Source: Candidatus Nitrosopelagicus sp.
GTDB taxonomy: Archaea > Thermoproteota > Nitrososphaeria > Nitrososphaerales > Nitrosopumilaceae
DNA length: 64,000 nt
Direction of reading: 5' to 3'
Assembly (NCBI GenBank): GCA_028345195.1
Contig: JAOMCX010000004.1
Coordinates: forward strand, 23,485 to 87,484
Part shown: one piece after another, positions 9,157-18,217 of the stretch
How the letters are laid out: each line of letters starts with the position of its first letter
How positions within the stretch are numbered: position 1 is the first letter of the stretch
Notes under the pieces: model-generated
What the model saw: only the letters and a program-made list of their open reading frames with translations
Told to the model about the DNA's origin: nothing
Databases searched by the model: none
Position numbers and translations under genes: made by a program

Positions 9157-9442
9157 GTGCGTGCTGGCCGTAACCCTCTTTCTGTTTTACACATTATTCC
9201 GCTTTGCAGCCTACCTGAACCAGATGCAGAATTCTATAGTTCTGTTTGGCTTTGCTCCTTGTGGGTCAGATTTCTCATTCTCTTTTCTCAGAAACCTCAG
9301 ATTTTGTCCTCATCGTACACTCCAAGAGAGATTTTTTTCTGCTCTGTTGCCAACCATCTCTGATTGCCCATCTCCGGACCACAATTTCTGCAAGGAGAGA
9401 GGAGTTTCCTCTGTCGTAACAGCACTGTGCACCAGCTCGCAC
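9157..9442 (-). ncRNA. rnpB: RNase P RNA component
   Basis: The 335-bp interval between two protein genes is GC-richer than its surroundings and folds as an archaeal RNase P RNA on the minus strand. The 5' end (GTGCGAGCTGG, from 9442) pairs with the 3' end (CCAGCACGCAC, to 9157) to form helix P1. Conserved region I appears as GACAGAGGAAACTCC (9401-9415) and regions IV/V as ACAGAAAGAGGGTTACGG just before the 3' strand of P1 (about 9171-9186). Length, about 286 nt, fits the class. RNase P removes 5' leaders from precursor tRNAs. Open frames drawn across this stretch are chance. Exact ends are inferred from P1 pairing. Confidence 0.88.
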
Positions 9443-9489
9443 TTGTAATTCTTCTAAAAACTAATCAGTTATTTCAAGATATCTGAAAA

Positions 9490-11835
9490 TTAGGCATTAA
9501 AGTGGTCATCATCATATCTATCTTTTTGAGATTTTGCTCTCATGGAGTAAATCTTCTGCATGATATTGACATAAATCTGGTAGATGAATTTCACTTGAAT
9601 TATTTTCGGCATAATGAAATTTGCAAAAGATCTTGCATGTACTTCGGAAAACCTATGATTTCTAACTATTATTGCTGATTTACCACTTTTATCTAAAATA
9701 CTTAATGTCTTTGGACTAAATGCGGTATCGGTTTGATTACCTGCACCTAGTATTAACAATGCATTCTTTTCTTTTTTGAAATTATCTAATAGTTCATTTA
9801 TGATATTTGAATCTGAATACACTTTCTCAAATTGTATTTTTGGTAATTCTAATTCAAACATTTTTTCATTAATCCTGTTCACAATTTGTGTTTCTTCTTT
9901 TGGATCCTCAATAACTCCTCTAATTACGCGAATTTTTGACTGCTCCATTTTTTGAAATGAATTAGCAATTTCCAAACCTAGATCACTATGTCTTCCTTTA
10001 TCGTATGCTACAATGATATTTTTCATATCTTCTTCAAATGTTTTTCTTACTCTTACTCCAATAATATCGCATGTTGTAAGTGAAAGTAATTTTCTATTAT
10101 TTTTCAAAAAATCAAAGTCAATCAATAATGTATTGATATCTTGTTCTTCTGTAGTTTGTAAAATTGCCTCTGTTGGATCATGTGCTAATCTTACTAGGTA
10201 TCTATTTCTTAACGAACCTGTAATTTCTCTTTTGAATTCTTCTATTGCTTTTAATCCCTTATCTCCAAAACCATGTGTCAATGATAATGGTGTTTGTCGT
10301 GGTACATTTACAACATCTAAAATTGTAACTTCTCCATCTTTATCTTTAGCAATGGATCTTGCCATTGTATACATTCTTTCTGCAGAACGTTTGTCGAAAA
10401 CCATCAAGACTCTGTATTTTTTTCGTAACTTTGGACCTTGTGTAAAGACTAGTGGGGCATTATGTTCTAACTCTTTTTTTGATGTATAAAATTTGTAAAT
10501 TACAAAACCAATTGCTATCCAAATTATAGCTATTAACCAACTCTCGGGGTGTGTAAATAATAGATAAATTGAAAGTCCCATTGCCGTGATTATTCCTATT
10601 ATTGGAATTAATGGAAATAGTGGAGTCTTGAATCCATAATCTACCGTTGATGCATACAATCTTCTAATCGTAATTGAGGCTAAATTCACCTGTGTGAACA
10701 AAAATAGGAACATAACACTTGCTGCAAACGCAATTGCGGTCAAATCCATGGATACTGCAAGAACTAACATGATTATTCCTGAAACAATTGTTGCTACAAA
10801 CGGTGTGCGATATTTTGGATGAATTTTGCTGAATACAAATGGTAAATTGTATTGTGTTCCCATCGCAAAACTCACTCGACTTGCTGCAAATGTAGTTGCA
10901 TTTAATGCAGAAAGTGTAGAAACTAAACCTCCTGCCAATACAATTAATGCACCAAATGGAAGAAATTGATCTGCCGCTTCAATTATTCCTAATTCTCCAA
11001 AACTTCCAATAAATTCCCATGCGGGCATTCCTATTACTGATTCATTTAATCCTCCAATGAAAACAAATGTAAATACAATGTAAACTGAAACAACAATTCC
11101 AAGTGAAATCATAATTGCACGTGGGATATTTTTTCTAGGATTTTTTATCTCATCTCCTGCTTGTGAAATTATTTCATAACCTTCAAACGCAATGAATGTC
11201 AATCCCATCGCTAATGCCAATCCGGCTACTCCGCTAGGAAGGAAATCTCTATAATTATCAGACCAATTTGGATTTGCAAACATCATTGCACCAATTGCTG
11301 CAGCAATTAGTATGCCAATTATTGCTAATTGTGTAAATGTAATTGCATTACCAACCTTTCCTGTATCTGATGATCCTCTGACATTAACAAATGTAAAAAT
11401 GATTATTGCGATTATGGCAAAAATTTTATCTACTGGAATTCCTGTATCATCTCCAATAATTCCTGATGTTATCAATAGATGCGCAAAAAATGAACCAAAC
11501 GCAACTGCATAGAGAGAACCTGCAATCGTATGTCCAAACCATGCCATCCATCCACTAAGATATGCGTTAGGTCTTGGTAATCCCTCTCTCACCCATTTGT
11601 AACCTCCTCCTGTTGCAGGAAATGCAGATCCTAATTCTGCATATGTTAATGCTGTAAATACTGTAATTACACCATTAAGCAAGAATGCAATCATTAATGC
11701 AGCTCCTGCTTGAGCCATACCTGGTCCTACTAGAACAAAAATGGCTCCACCTATCATGGATGCCACTCCAATCATAACTGAATCCTTTAGAGATAAGCTA
11801 CGAACTAGCCCTGATTCTGATTTTTCAAATGCCAT
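9490..11835 (-). CDS. APC-family amino acid permease with C-terminal USP-like domain
   Basis: 781 residues. The first ~450 form an APC-superfamily transporter: SVMIGVASMIGGAIFVLVGPG is the helix-1 substrate-binding signature, FIAFEGYEIISQAGDEIKNP is helix 6, and about 12 hydrophobic helices can be counted. Residues about 470-781 are soluble: RVLMVFDKRSAERMYTMARS and VAYDKGRHSDLGLEIANSF look like two universal-stress-protein-like alpha/beta repeats, as in other archaeal permease-USP fusions. It probably imports amino acids, with the tail sensing nucleotide or energy state (inference). The gene ends 47 nt upstream of the RNase P RNA 5' end on the same strand. Confidence 0.85.
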   Translation of the reverse strand: MAFEKSESGLVRSLSLKDSVMIGVASMIGGAIFVLVGPGMAQAGAALMIAFLLNGVITVFTALTYAELGSAFPATGGGYKWVREGLPRPNAYLSGWMAWFGHTIAGSLYAVAFGSFFAHLLITSGIIGDDTGIPVDKIFAIIAIIIFTFVNVRGSSDTGKVGNAITFTQLAIIGILIAAAIGAMMFANPNWSDNYRDFLPSGVAGLALAMGLTFIAFEGYEIISQAGDEIKNPRKNIPRAIMISLGIVVSVYIVFTFVFIGGLNESVIGMPAWEFIGSFGELGIIEAADQFLPFGALIVLAGGLVSTLSALNATTFAASRVSFAMGTQYNLPFVFSKIHPKYRTPFVATIVSGIIMLVLAVSMDLTAIAFAASVMFLFLFTQVNLASITIRRLYASTVDYGFKTPLFPLIPIIGIITAMGLSIYLLFTHPESWLIAIIWIAIGFVIYKFYTSKKELEHNAPLVFTQGPKLRKKYRVLMVFDKRSAERMYTMARSIAKDKDGEVTILDVVNVPRQTPLSLTHGFGDKGLKAIEEFKREITGSLRNRYLVRLAHDPTEAILQTTEEQDINTLLIDFDFLKNNRKLLSLTTCDIIGVRVRKTFEEDMKNIIVAYDKGRHSDLGLEIANSFQKMEQSKIRVIRGVIEDPKEETQIVNRINEKMFELELPKIQFEKVYSDSNIINELLDNFKKEKNALLILGAGNQTDTAFSPKTLSILDKSGKSAIIVRNHRFSEVHARSFANFIMPKIIQVKFIYQIYVNIMQKIYSMRAKSQKDRYDDDHFNA

Positions 11836-11889
11836 ACAATTTTCGAGAAAATCTAGATGAATAAAGCCTTGCCTCGTACTGATTATGGA

Positions 11890-13098
11890 TTACGTACCTT
11901 TGACCATATTGAATAACTGTCTTACAACCATCTTTGGATGGTGCGTAGCAAGCTTTACCATTTTTGCCACTCCAAAATCTGCACGAATAAAATCTAAAAA
12001 CTCATCTGCTGTTAATTCATTAATAATGTCTAATTCCTTATCCCATTCGTCATCTGATAATCCCACCCATCTATTTTGAACCTTAACTGCTGAATTAATT
12101 TTTGATTCTATTGCCTTTTTCCATTCTTTTTCATATGGAATTAATGATGCTTCTGTTGTATTGTTATTTTTTATTGCATCTGCTGCAACCTTACCTGCAA
12201 CTTCTCCAAATCTAATTGCATATCTTATTCCTTCTAAAACAAGAGGATTTGCTTGACCTGCTGAATCTCCAACTAGAATTAAATTATCATAAACTGTTTT
12301 CCTTGACAATCCATCATTTGGTATTAATCCGTAATGAAACTCAATTTTTTCAATATTTCCCAAATCTTTGATAGGACCAATTTTTTTATCAATTAATTCA
12401 TTTAATCTGACTGTTGGATCAACATCTGAATCTGGCTTTCCAATTCCCACTCCAATTCTTGCAGTATTTTTTGATGTTGGAAAAATCCATGCATATCCTG
12501 CAGGTGAATACTCCTGCCCTACCATTAACCACCAATTATCATATTCTAATTTCTCTGTCTTTACTTCAAACTCTGCTCCTGCTCCAAATTTTTTCCACTG
12601 GGTCACATATCCTAATTCTTTAGCAACAATTGATGTGAATCCGCTTGCATCAATTATGACTTTAGCGTTAAATTGGATAAGTTTACCTTGTGATTTAGCA
12701 ACAACTCCTACACATTTACCTGATGAATCCTTTAAAACCTCTGAAACATTTGTATCTGTAAATAATTCACTGCCTGATGATTTTGCTCTTGTTGCTAAAA
12801 ACCTGTATGTTTTTCTGACATCCAATACTGCAGCTTTTGCAACATCGTCTGCAATTGTAACATAATTTTTTGGTGAACAAAAAGAAAATTTCTTTATTGG
12901 ATTATAGCAATCTTTGGGAATTCCAAATTCATTAATATCTGAAATCCATGTTACACCGCTTGTTCTAACAGTTTCTGCAATTTCTTTTTCTTTTTCAATT
13001 AATGCAACTGTACAACCATTCTTTGCTGCCATATGTGCTGCAGATGACCCTGCAGGACCTCCGCCAACTACAACTACATCAAAATTTAATTCTTCCAA
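11890..13098 (-). CDS. Geranylgeranyl reductase family FAD-dependent oxidoreductase
   Basis: A 402-residue flavoprotein. The N-terminal Rossmann loop reads VVVVGGGPAGSSAAHMAA (FAD binding), and the second FAD motif is LILVGDSAGQANPLVLEGIR. The family (PF01494-like; GGR) saturates geranylgeranyl chains; in archaea this hydrogenates membrane lipid precursors (digeranylgeranylglycerophospholipid reductase) or related isoprenoids. Several paralogues are usual in this group, so the exact substrate is uncertain. Gene stands 54 bp downstream of the APC permease start region and is transcribed in the same direction, without clear operon partners. Confidence 0.8.
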   Translation of the reverse strand: MEELNFDVVVVGGGPAGSSAAHMAAKNGCTVALIEKEKEIAETVRTSGVTWISDINEFGIPKDCYNPIKKFSFCSPKNYVTIADDVAKAAVLDVRKTYRFLATRAKSSGSELFTDTNVSEVLKDSSGKCVGVVAKSQGKLIQFNAKVIIDASGFTSIVAKELGYVTQWKKFGAGAEFEVKTEKLEYDNWWLMVGQEYSPAGYAWIFPTSKNTARIGVGIGKPDSDVDPTVRLNELIDKKIGPIKDLGNIEKIEFHYGLIPNDGLSRKTVYDNLILVGDSAGQANPLVLEGIRYAIRFGEVAGKVAADAIKNNNTTEASLIPYEKEWKKAIESKINSAVKVQNRWVGLSDDEWDKELDIINELTADEFLDFIRADFGVAKMVKLATHHPKMVVRQLFNMVKGT

Positions 13099-13185
13099 CT
13101 AAATTGATTACATTTCTGAATATTATAATCTAACAATTGATATTTTTTTTAACATGTTTATTTTGGTGTAAATTCACACTAATTC

Positions 13186-13323
13186 ATGGCAGATACTGAA
13201 GTTGTACCATTTGTAATGTGGTCCGGATTGACTGCCATTTTGATGGTCATCACCGGATTGGCCTATAAGGCATATCAAAGAAAAAACTCTAAAGAAAAAA
13301 TCACATCATCAAATAATGACTAA
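13186..13323 (+). CDS. 45-residue single-helix membrane microprotein
   Basis: ATG 13186 to TAA 13323 encodes MADTEVVPFVMWSGLTAILM, VITGLAYKAYQRKNSKEKIT and SSNND. It has one membrane helix (about 9-29) with an external short N-terminus and a basic cytoplasmic tail, obeying the positive-inside rule. An AT-rich promoter (tttattttgg, about 13158-13167) sits about 25 nt upstream, consistent with leaderless expression. Function unknown. It is convergent to the OppF-like ATPase, 10 bp apart. Confidence 0.6.
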   Translation: MADTEVVPFVMWSGLTAILMVITGLAYKAYQRKNSKEKITSSNND

Positions 13324-13333
13324 ACTCGCATAA

Positions 13334-14161
13334 TTATTCAAATAAAATCTTCTTTTCTTTATACAGATTTTTAGGGTCTGGCTCTGAAATTGCAGAAATT
13401 AGTGCTTTAGTGTATGGATTTTCAGGTTGTGATAACACCTTCTCAACTGTACCTATTTCCATCACTTTTCCTGATTTTAAAATCAAAATATCATCTGCAA
13501 AGTGTTTGGCTGTTGCAAGATCATGTGTAATGTATATCATTGAAATATTATTTTCTTTCTGAATTTCTTTCATCAATTCTAAAACCTCTGCACGTATTGA
13601 AACATCTAGCATGGATACTGGCTCGTCTGCGATAATTATTTCTGGTTTTACCACTATTGCTCTTGCAATCACAACTCTCTGTCGTTGTCCTCCTGATAAC
13701 ATATGTGGATATTTTTTGGAAATTTCTTCTGCAGGTTCTAGTTTTACTTTTTCTAATGTTTCAATCACTCTTTGTTTCCGTTCCTTTTTTGTCCCTACAT
13801 TGTGAATCTCTAAAGGTTCACTGACAATATCTGAAATTGTCATTCTTGGATTAATTGAATCATAAGGATCTTGGTATATCATTTGACATTTCATTCTAAA
13901 TTTTTTTAGCTCATCTGAATTATCCATAATCTCTTTTTGATTATGAAAAATTTTACCGGAATCTGGTTTAATAGCTCTGAGAATTAATTTTGCAATAGTT
14001 GATTTTCCTGAACCCGATTGTCCTGCTATAGCTAGAATTTTTCCTTCTTCGAGTGAAAAATTAACTGAATCTGCTGCAATAACTTCATCTGAATCAGATG
14101 AAAAAAAGTTTTTTTTCTTAAATTTCTTTGTCAGATCTTCGATTCTTAGTACCTCTTTCAT
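13334..14161 (-). CDS. Oligopeptide/dipeptide ABC transporter ATP-binding protein (OppF/DppF type)
   Basis: About 275 residues from ATG 14161. Walker A is GQSGSGKST, the ABC signature is LSGGQRQRV, Walker B is IIIADEP and the switch histidine is in YITHDLA. The C-terminal NPYTKALISAISEPDP matches the oligopeptide-transporter C-terminal domain (oligo_HPY), which separates this from other ABC families. An upstream ATG at 14215 exists, but it would overlap the divergent egtD start and adds an unrelated N-terminus, so 14161 is preferred. The partner permeases and second ATPase are not adjacent; the binding protein at the window start may belong to the same system (inference). Confidence 0.87.
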   Translation of the reverse strand: MKEVLRIEDLTKKFKKKNFFSSDSDEVIAADSVNFSLEEGKILAIAGQSGSGKSTIAKLILRAIKPDSGKIFHNQKEIMDNSDELKKFRMKCQMIYQDPYDSINPRMTISDIVSEPLEIHNVGTKKERKQRVIETLEKVKLEPAEEISKKYPHMLSGGQRQRVVIARAIVVKPEIIIADEPVSMLDVSIRAEVLELMKEIQKENNISMIYITHDLATAKHFADDILILKSGKVMEIGTVEKVLSQPENPYTKALISAISEPDPKNLYKEKKILFE

Positions 14162-14218
14162 ATTGGTATTATATTCTCCTATGATAAGAAATTTATGCAA
14201 AGCAAAAATCGCCAAAAT

Positions 14219-15244
14219 ATGAACGATAAATCAAAACAAGAAATGTCAGGATATCAATCATATTTAATCCAAGATAATCTAAAATATTTCAAACCTCATA
14301 AGACTCGTGTTACTGTAACCTTTGCCGAAGAACTTCGTAAGACACTCAAGGAACCAAAAAAATCAATTAGCCCAAAATTTTTCTATGATGAAAATGGTTC
14401 CAAACTATTCGATGAAATATGTTCTCTTCCGGAATACTATCCTTACAATTCTGAAACAGAAATTCTACAAACACTTGAGAAAAAATTACTCCCATACCTT
14501 TCAAACGAATTTCATCTAGTAGAGTTAGGAAGCGGTTCTTCTGTAAAGACTCGTCTTTTAATTGATATTTTATTCAAATCTCAAACACATTTACAATATT
14601 TCCCAATAGATATTTCAGAAATTTTAGATCAAAGTGCCAAAAATCTTTGCATGGATTATGAGAATCTTACAGTAACTGGTGTGGTGGATACTTTTGAAAA
14701 TGGCCTTGATTTCATTGAACATTATGATGACAAGCCAAATCTAATCACTTTTCTTGGTTCAAGCTTTGGAAACTTTAATGAAAATGAAGGAATGAAATTT
14801 CTTCAAAAAATTAACAATCTTATGAAATCTGATGATCTATTTCTAATTGGACTAGACCTGAAAAAAGATCAACAGGTATTACACAATGCATACAATGATT
14901 CTCAAAATATAACTGCAAAATTCAATCTAAATGTCTTGAAAAGAATTAATGATGAATTGGGCGCAGATTTTGATTTAGAAAATTTTGAACATCATGCAAT
15001 TTATGATGAAGAAAAAGGTCGTGTTGAGATGTATCTTCGTTCATTATCTGATCAATCCATAAAAATTCCAAAATCTGATCTATCTGTAACTCTTTCAAAA
15101 GATGAGTTAATTCATACTGAAAACTCACACAAATTTTCCATCTCCCAAATAGATTCTTTATTGAAAGAATGTAATTTTGAAAAGTTAGAGATTTGGTTTG
15201 ATTCTAAAAACTACTATTCACTCGTTTTAGCAAAAAAACTCTAA
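14219..15244 (+). CDS. egtD: L-histidine N-alpha-methyltransferase (ergothioneine biosynthesis)
   Basis: 341 residues from ATG 14219 (an in-frame ATG at 14195 is alternative). The family hallmark is SPKFFYDENGSKLFDEICSL, then PEYYPYNSETEIL, followed by the SAM-binding LVELGSGSSVKTRLLI and LGSSFGNFNE. EgtD adds three methyl groups to histidine to give hercynine, the first step to ergothioneine. Its stop overlaps the stop of the convergent egtB by 4 nt (ctaa at 15241-15244), so both steps of the short pathway are side by side. No egtA, egtC or egtE is visible. Confidence 0.93.
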   Translation: MNDKSKQEMSGYQSYLIQDNLKYFKPHKTRVTVTFAEELRKTLKEPKKSISPKFFYDENGSKLFDEICSLPEYYPYNSETEILQTLEKKLLPYLSNEFHLVELGSGSSVKTRLLIDILFKSQTHLQYFPIDISEILDQSAKNLCMDYENLTVTGVVDTFENGLDFIEHYDDKPNLITFLGSSFGNFNENEGMKFLQKINNLMKSDDLFLIGLDLKKDQQVLHNAYNDSQNITAKFNLNVLKRINDELGADFDLENFEHHAIYDEEKGRVEMYLRSLSDQSIKIPKSDLSVTLSKDELIHTENSHKFSISQIDSLLKECNFEKLEIWFDSKNYYSLVLAKKL

Positions 15245-16542
15245 ATATCTTCTACGCATCTGAATCCAGAAATTAACCATCTCTCATCTAATCTGAAAAA
15301 ATTTCTGTAAGATCCTCTAATTGATTTTGATGGTGTTCCAAAAGATCCTCCACGTAAAACTTTTTGATTTGTAAACCACTTGTCATTATATTCATCGAAT
15401 CCACTTTTGAATCCTGGGTATCCGATAAACTCTGATGATGTCCATTCCCAAACATCTCCTATCATTTGATAACATCCGTAGTTGCTTTTTCCATTCTCAT
15501 AGGCACCCACATTACTGCAGTTCCAAATATTTGATTCTAACAAATTTGCATGTGATTCTGTAGGTTTTTCATTTCCCCATGGGAAAATCGTCTTGATTTC
15601 TTTTTCATTATTCCAAAGTGCAGCTTTTTCCCATTCTGCCTCTGTTGGTAGTCTTTTATTTGCCCACTTACAGTATGCTGATGCTTCATAGAAGCTTACG
15701 TGACATACAGGTTCATTTGGATTAATTTTTCGTTTTCCTGCAAAATCTCTTGTAATCCAGTCATCTCCATCTTTTTCCCAGTACATTGGGGCTTTCCATT
15801 CATTTTTCTTTACTGCGTCCCATCCATCTGAAAGCCAAAATGAATAATTTTCATATCCTCCATCATTCATAAATTCCAAATATTCTGAATTACTTGTCAA
15901 AAAATTATCAATCTGATAATCATTTAGATACGTTTTATGTTCTGGAAGTTCAATATCATAACAATAATCGTTTCCTGAATATCCTAAATTGTATAGCCCT
16001 CCGTCCACTTTGATAGCTTTCTTTTCTTTATTTGATGATGCTACTGGTTCGTTTATTTTAGCTGGTCTATATTGATCTCCTAGCAGATGTTGTAAATCAT
16101 AAACTAAAAGTTCTTGATGTTGACATTCATGATTGATTGCCATTGTGAAAAGATACGCAGTTTCTTTTTCTAAGGGTTTACTGATAACATCTCTAACCTT
16201 ATTTGTTATAATATCAAAGTATTGTAGAATTTCATCTACAGTTGGTCTTGACATTACTCCTCGTTTTGATTTATCATATGGTTTACCAAATTGATTATAG
16301 TATGAATTTAGATATTCAGAAAGTTCATCTGAAACAAATTCATAATTAGGTTGTGTTTTGCTTAAGACTATTTCATTTAACCAACTTACATGTCCAATGT
16401 GCCATTTTGGTGGGCTCATGAAAACTGCAGTTTGTACACCAAAATCATCTCTTTCTAAGTTTTTTACTAATTGCAATGTTGTATTTCTTGTCTCATTAAA
16501 TGAGTCTAAAAGAAAATTCTGAGATGGTTCTTCAAGTGTCAT
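15241..16542 (-). CDS. egtB: Ergothioneine biosynthesis sulfoxide synthase (EgtB)
   Basis: 433 residues. The N-terminal DinB-like domain carries the non-haem iron ligands: PPKWHIGHVSW (H51) and the H138-E-C-Q-H142-Q-E motif. The C-terminal formylglycine-generating-enzyme-like domain shows NDGGYENYSFWLSDGW, PVCHVSFYEASAYCKWANKR and the terminal FRLDERWLISGFRC. EgtB joins hercynine to a thiol with O2; without EgtA/EgtC nearby it may use cysteine directly, as some EgtB types do (inference). The product would be ergothioneine, an antioxidant thione. Transcribed towards egtD. Confidence 0.92.
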   Translation of the reverse strand: MTLEEPSQNFLLDSFNETRNTTLQLVKNLERDDFGVQTAVFMSPPKWHIGHVSWLNEIVLSKTQPNYEFVSDELSEYLNSYYNQFGKPYDKSKRGVMSRPTVDEILQYFDIITNKVRDVISKPLEKETAYLFTMAINHECQHQELLVYDLQHLLGDQYRPAKINEPVASSNKEKKAIKVDGGLYNLGYSGNDYCYDIELPEHKTYLNDYQIDNFLTSNSEYLEFMNDGGYENYSFWLSDGWDAVKKNEWKAPMYWEKDGDDWITRDFAGKRKINPNEPVCHVSFYEASAYCKWANKRLPTEAEWEKAALWNNEKEIKTIFPWGNEKPTESHANLLESNIWNCSNVGAYENGKSNYGCYQMIGDVWEWTSSEFIGYPGFKSGFDEYNDKWFTNQKVLRGGSFGTPSKSIRGSYRNFFRLDERWLISGFRCVEDI

Positions 16543-16581
16543 GTAATAGTTGAAATTTTTTGAATATATTTGGTTTTATGA

Positions 16582-17070
16582 CTATTCTTTCATTACACAG
16601 CATGTAGCGTTGTTAATGTTACGCATGGCCCACCAAATTGAAAATGTTAGTGCTCCGATAGATATGAATTTCAATTCTAATCCTTGCAATGGGAATATGG
16701 CAAGTCCTCCTACAATTCCTAAAACTGCTGATAATGATGTTGTACATGCAGGACAACCAGGAGTAAATGCTGTTAGCGCGCCTCCTAATATTGCACTTGT
16801 ACCATTTTTCATATTTTTACTTCGTTGTGTCTTAATATTGTAAGCGACCAGTGCGATGTTTATTCCTGCTAATACTGCCACTACTGCTGTCAATGTAATT
16901 GATGCTGCCATATACATTGGCAATAATTCAATTTCTGCTGACATGTGGGCTAATCCCATTTCCAATGTGAGGAAATAGTATAATGTCCCTACACTCACTC
17001 CTGAAATCACAGCAATCATTCCAAACGTTCGCTGTTTCAAAATATCCTTAATTGTTAATTTCAGCATCAT
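16582..17070 (-). CDS. Membrane protein with CPAC motif, unknown function
   Basis: 162 residues with about four hydrophobic segments. Between helices it carries TPGCPACTTSLSAVLG, a CxxC dithiol motif in a conserved-looking segment, and the extreme C-terminus has vicinal cysteines (NNATCCVMKE). The CPxC-type motif hints at metal or disulfide chemistry in the membrane, but I do not recognise the family. Start is one of two tandem ATG codons (17070/17067). It lies 39 bp upstream of egtB on the same strand and is divergent from the MoxR operon. Confidence 0.6.
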   Translation of the reverse strand: MMLKLTIKDILKQRTFGMIAVISGVSVGTLYYFLTLEMGLAHMSAEIELLPMYMAASITLTAVVAVLAGINIALVAYNIKTQRSKNMKNGTSAILGGALTAFTPGCPACTTSLSAVLGIVGGLAIFPLQGLELKFISIGALTFSIWWAMRNINNATCCVMKE

Positions 17071-17203
17071 ATTAGTTTATGATAATCTATGATTAATAAT
17101 ATTGATGTTATTTTTTATGATAAAATTGAATTTTTGAAATAGTACAATGATAGATCTATTGTGATCATTATTATATTCATAATTCAAAATTAGATTGAAT
17201 CTT

Positions 17204-18217
17204 ATGACTGTTGAATCATCATACCACTCTGCTAATCCTGAAATTCAAACATTAACTGAACAATCAAAGAATTACTCCAAACAAATAATGACAATTGTAG
17301 ATGAAGTTCAAAAAGTCATAGTAGGACAAGAAGAAGTAATTAAAAAATTAGTAATTGCAATGATGGCTGACGGACATGTTCTATTAGAGGGTGTACCTGG
17401 TTTAGCTAAAACCAAAATGGTTGATACATTGTCAAAAACACTCGGTGCAAATTTTTGCCGAATACAGTTCACTCCTGATTTACTTCCTGCTGATATCACT
17501 GGAACAAAAATTTATGATAACAAAAATGAAAAATTTGTAACTGAGAAAGGACCTGTTTTTAGTAATCTAATACTCGCTGATGAAATTAATCGCGCACCTC
17601 CTAAAGTTCAATCTGCATTACTTGAAGCAATGCAAGAACGACAAGTAAGTATACACGGTGATACATTTGAAATTGAAAAACCATTTTTAGTTCTTGCAAC
17701 ACAAAATCCAATTGAAAGTGAAGGAACATACAGATTACCTGAAGCTCAAATTGATAGATTTGCATTAAAATTAATTATCAACTACCCGTCTAAAGAAGAT
17801 GAAAAACTAATCATTCAGCGAAATACACAAGAAAGTAAACCCTCTGCAGAAAATATTGTATCAAAGGATGTAGTACTTGAGATACAAAAATTTGTCCAAA
17901 AAATCTATGCAGATGAAAAAATTGAAGAATATGTATCGAGTATTGTGGATGCCACACGAAATCCAAAAAATTATGATCTTGAACTAGGCGATATGATAGA
18001 ATTTGGTGCCTCTCCTCGTGCATCAATCTGGTTAATTTTAGCAGCAAAAGCAAATGCATTACTTGCAGGACGGGGTTTTGTCATACCTGATGACATTAAA
18101 TCAATTGCACATGATGTCTTACGACATAGAATTATCCTAACATTTGAGGCAGAAGCTGAAGGTAATACTTCTGATGCTCTAATTGATAAAATATTGGAAA
18201 AAGTCCGTGCACCATAG
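17204..18217 (+). CDS. MoxR family AAA+ ATPase
   Basis: About 337 residues. Walker A is modified as GVPGLAKTK, Walker B is LILADEINRAPPKVQSALLE, and VLATQNPIESEGTYRLPEAQ is the sensor/arginine region typical of MoxR (AAA_3). The ATG at 17204 is chosen over a TTG at 17195. MoxR ATPases act as chaperones in partnership with VWA-domain proteins. It opens a four-gene operon with a DUF58 protein, a membrane VWA protein and a Gln/Asn-rich exported protein, the arrangement found in the bacterial Bat-type and related MoxR operons. Confidence 0.92.
   Translation: MTVESSYHSANPEIQTLTEQSKNYSKQIMTIVDEVQKVIVGQEEVIKKLVIAMMADGHVLLEGVPGLAKTKMVDTLSKTLGANFCRIQFTPDLLPADITGTKIYDNKNEKFVTEKGPVFSNLILADEINRAPPKVQSALLEAMQERQVSIHGDTFEIEKPFLVLATQNPIESEGTYRLPEAQIDRFALKLIINYPSKEDEKLIIQRNTQESKPSAENIVSKDVVLEIQKFVQKIYADEKIEEYVSSIVDATRNPKNYDLELGDMIEFGASPRASIWLILAAKANALLAGRGFVIPDDIKSIAHDVLRHRIILTFEAEAEGNTSDALIDKILEKVRAP

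Noticed and set aside
9157..9448. Open frames of 67-95 residues on both strands
   Set aside because: They lie on the RNase P RNA, whose P1 helix and conserved core explain the stretch; codon use and composition do not look coding.
14162..14215. Extra N-terminal residues for the OppF-like ATPase
   Set aside because: Overlaps the divergent egtD start and does not resemble ABC ATPases.
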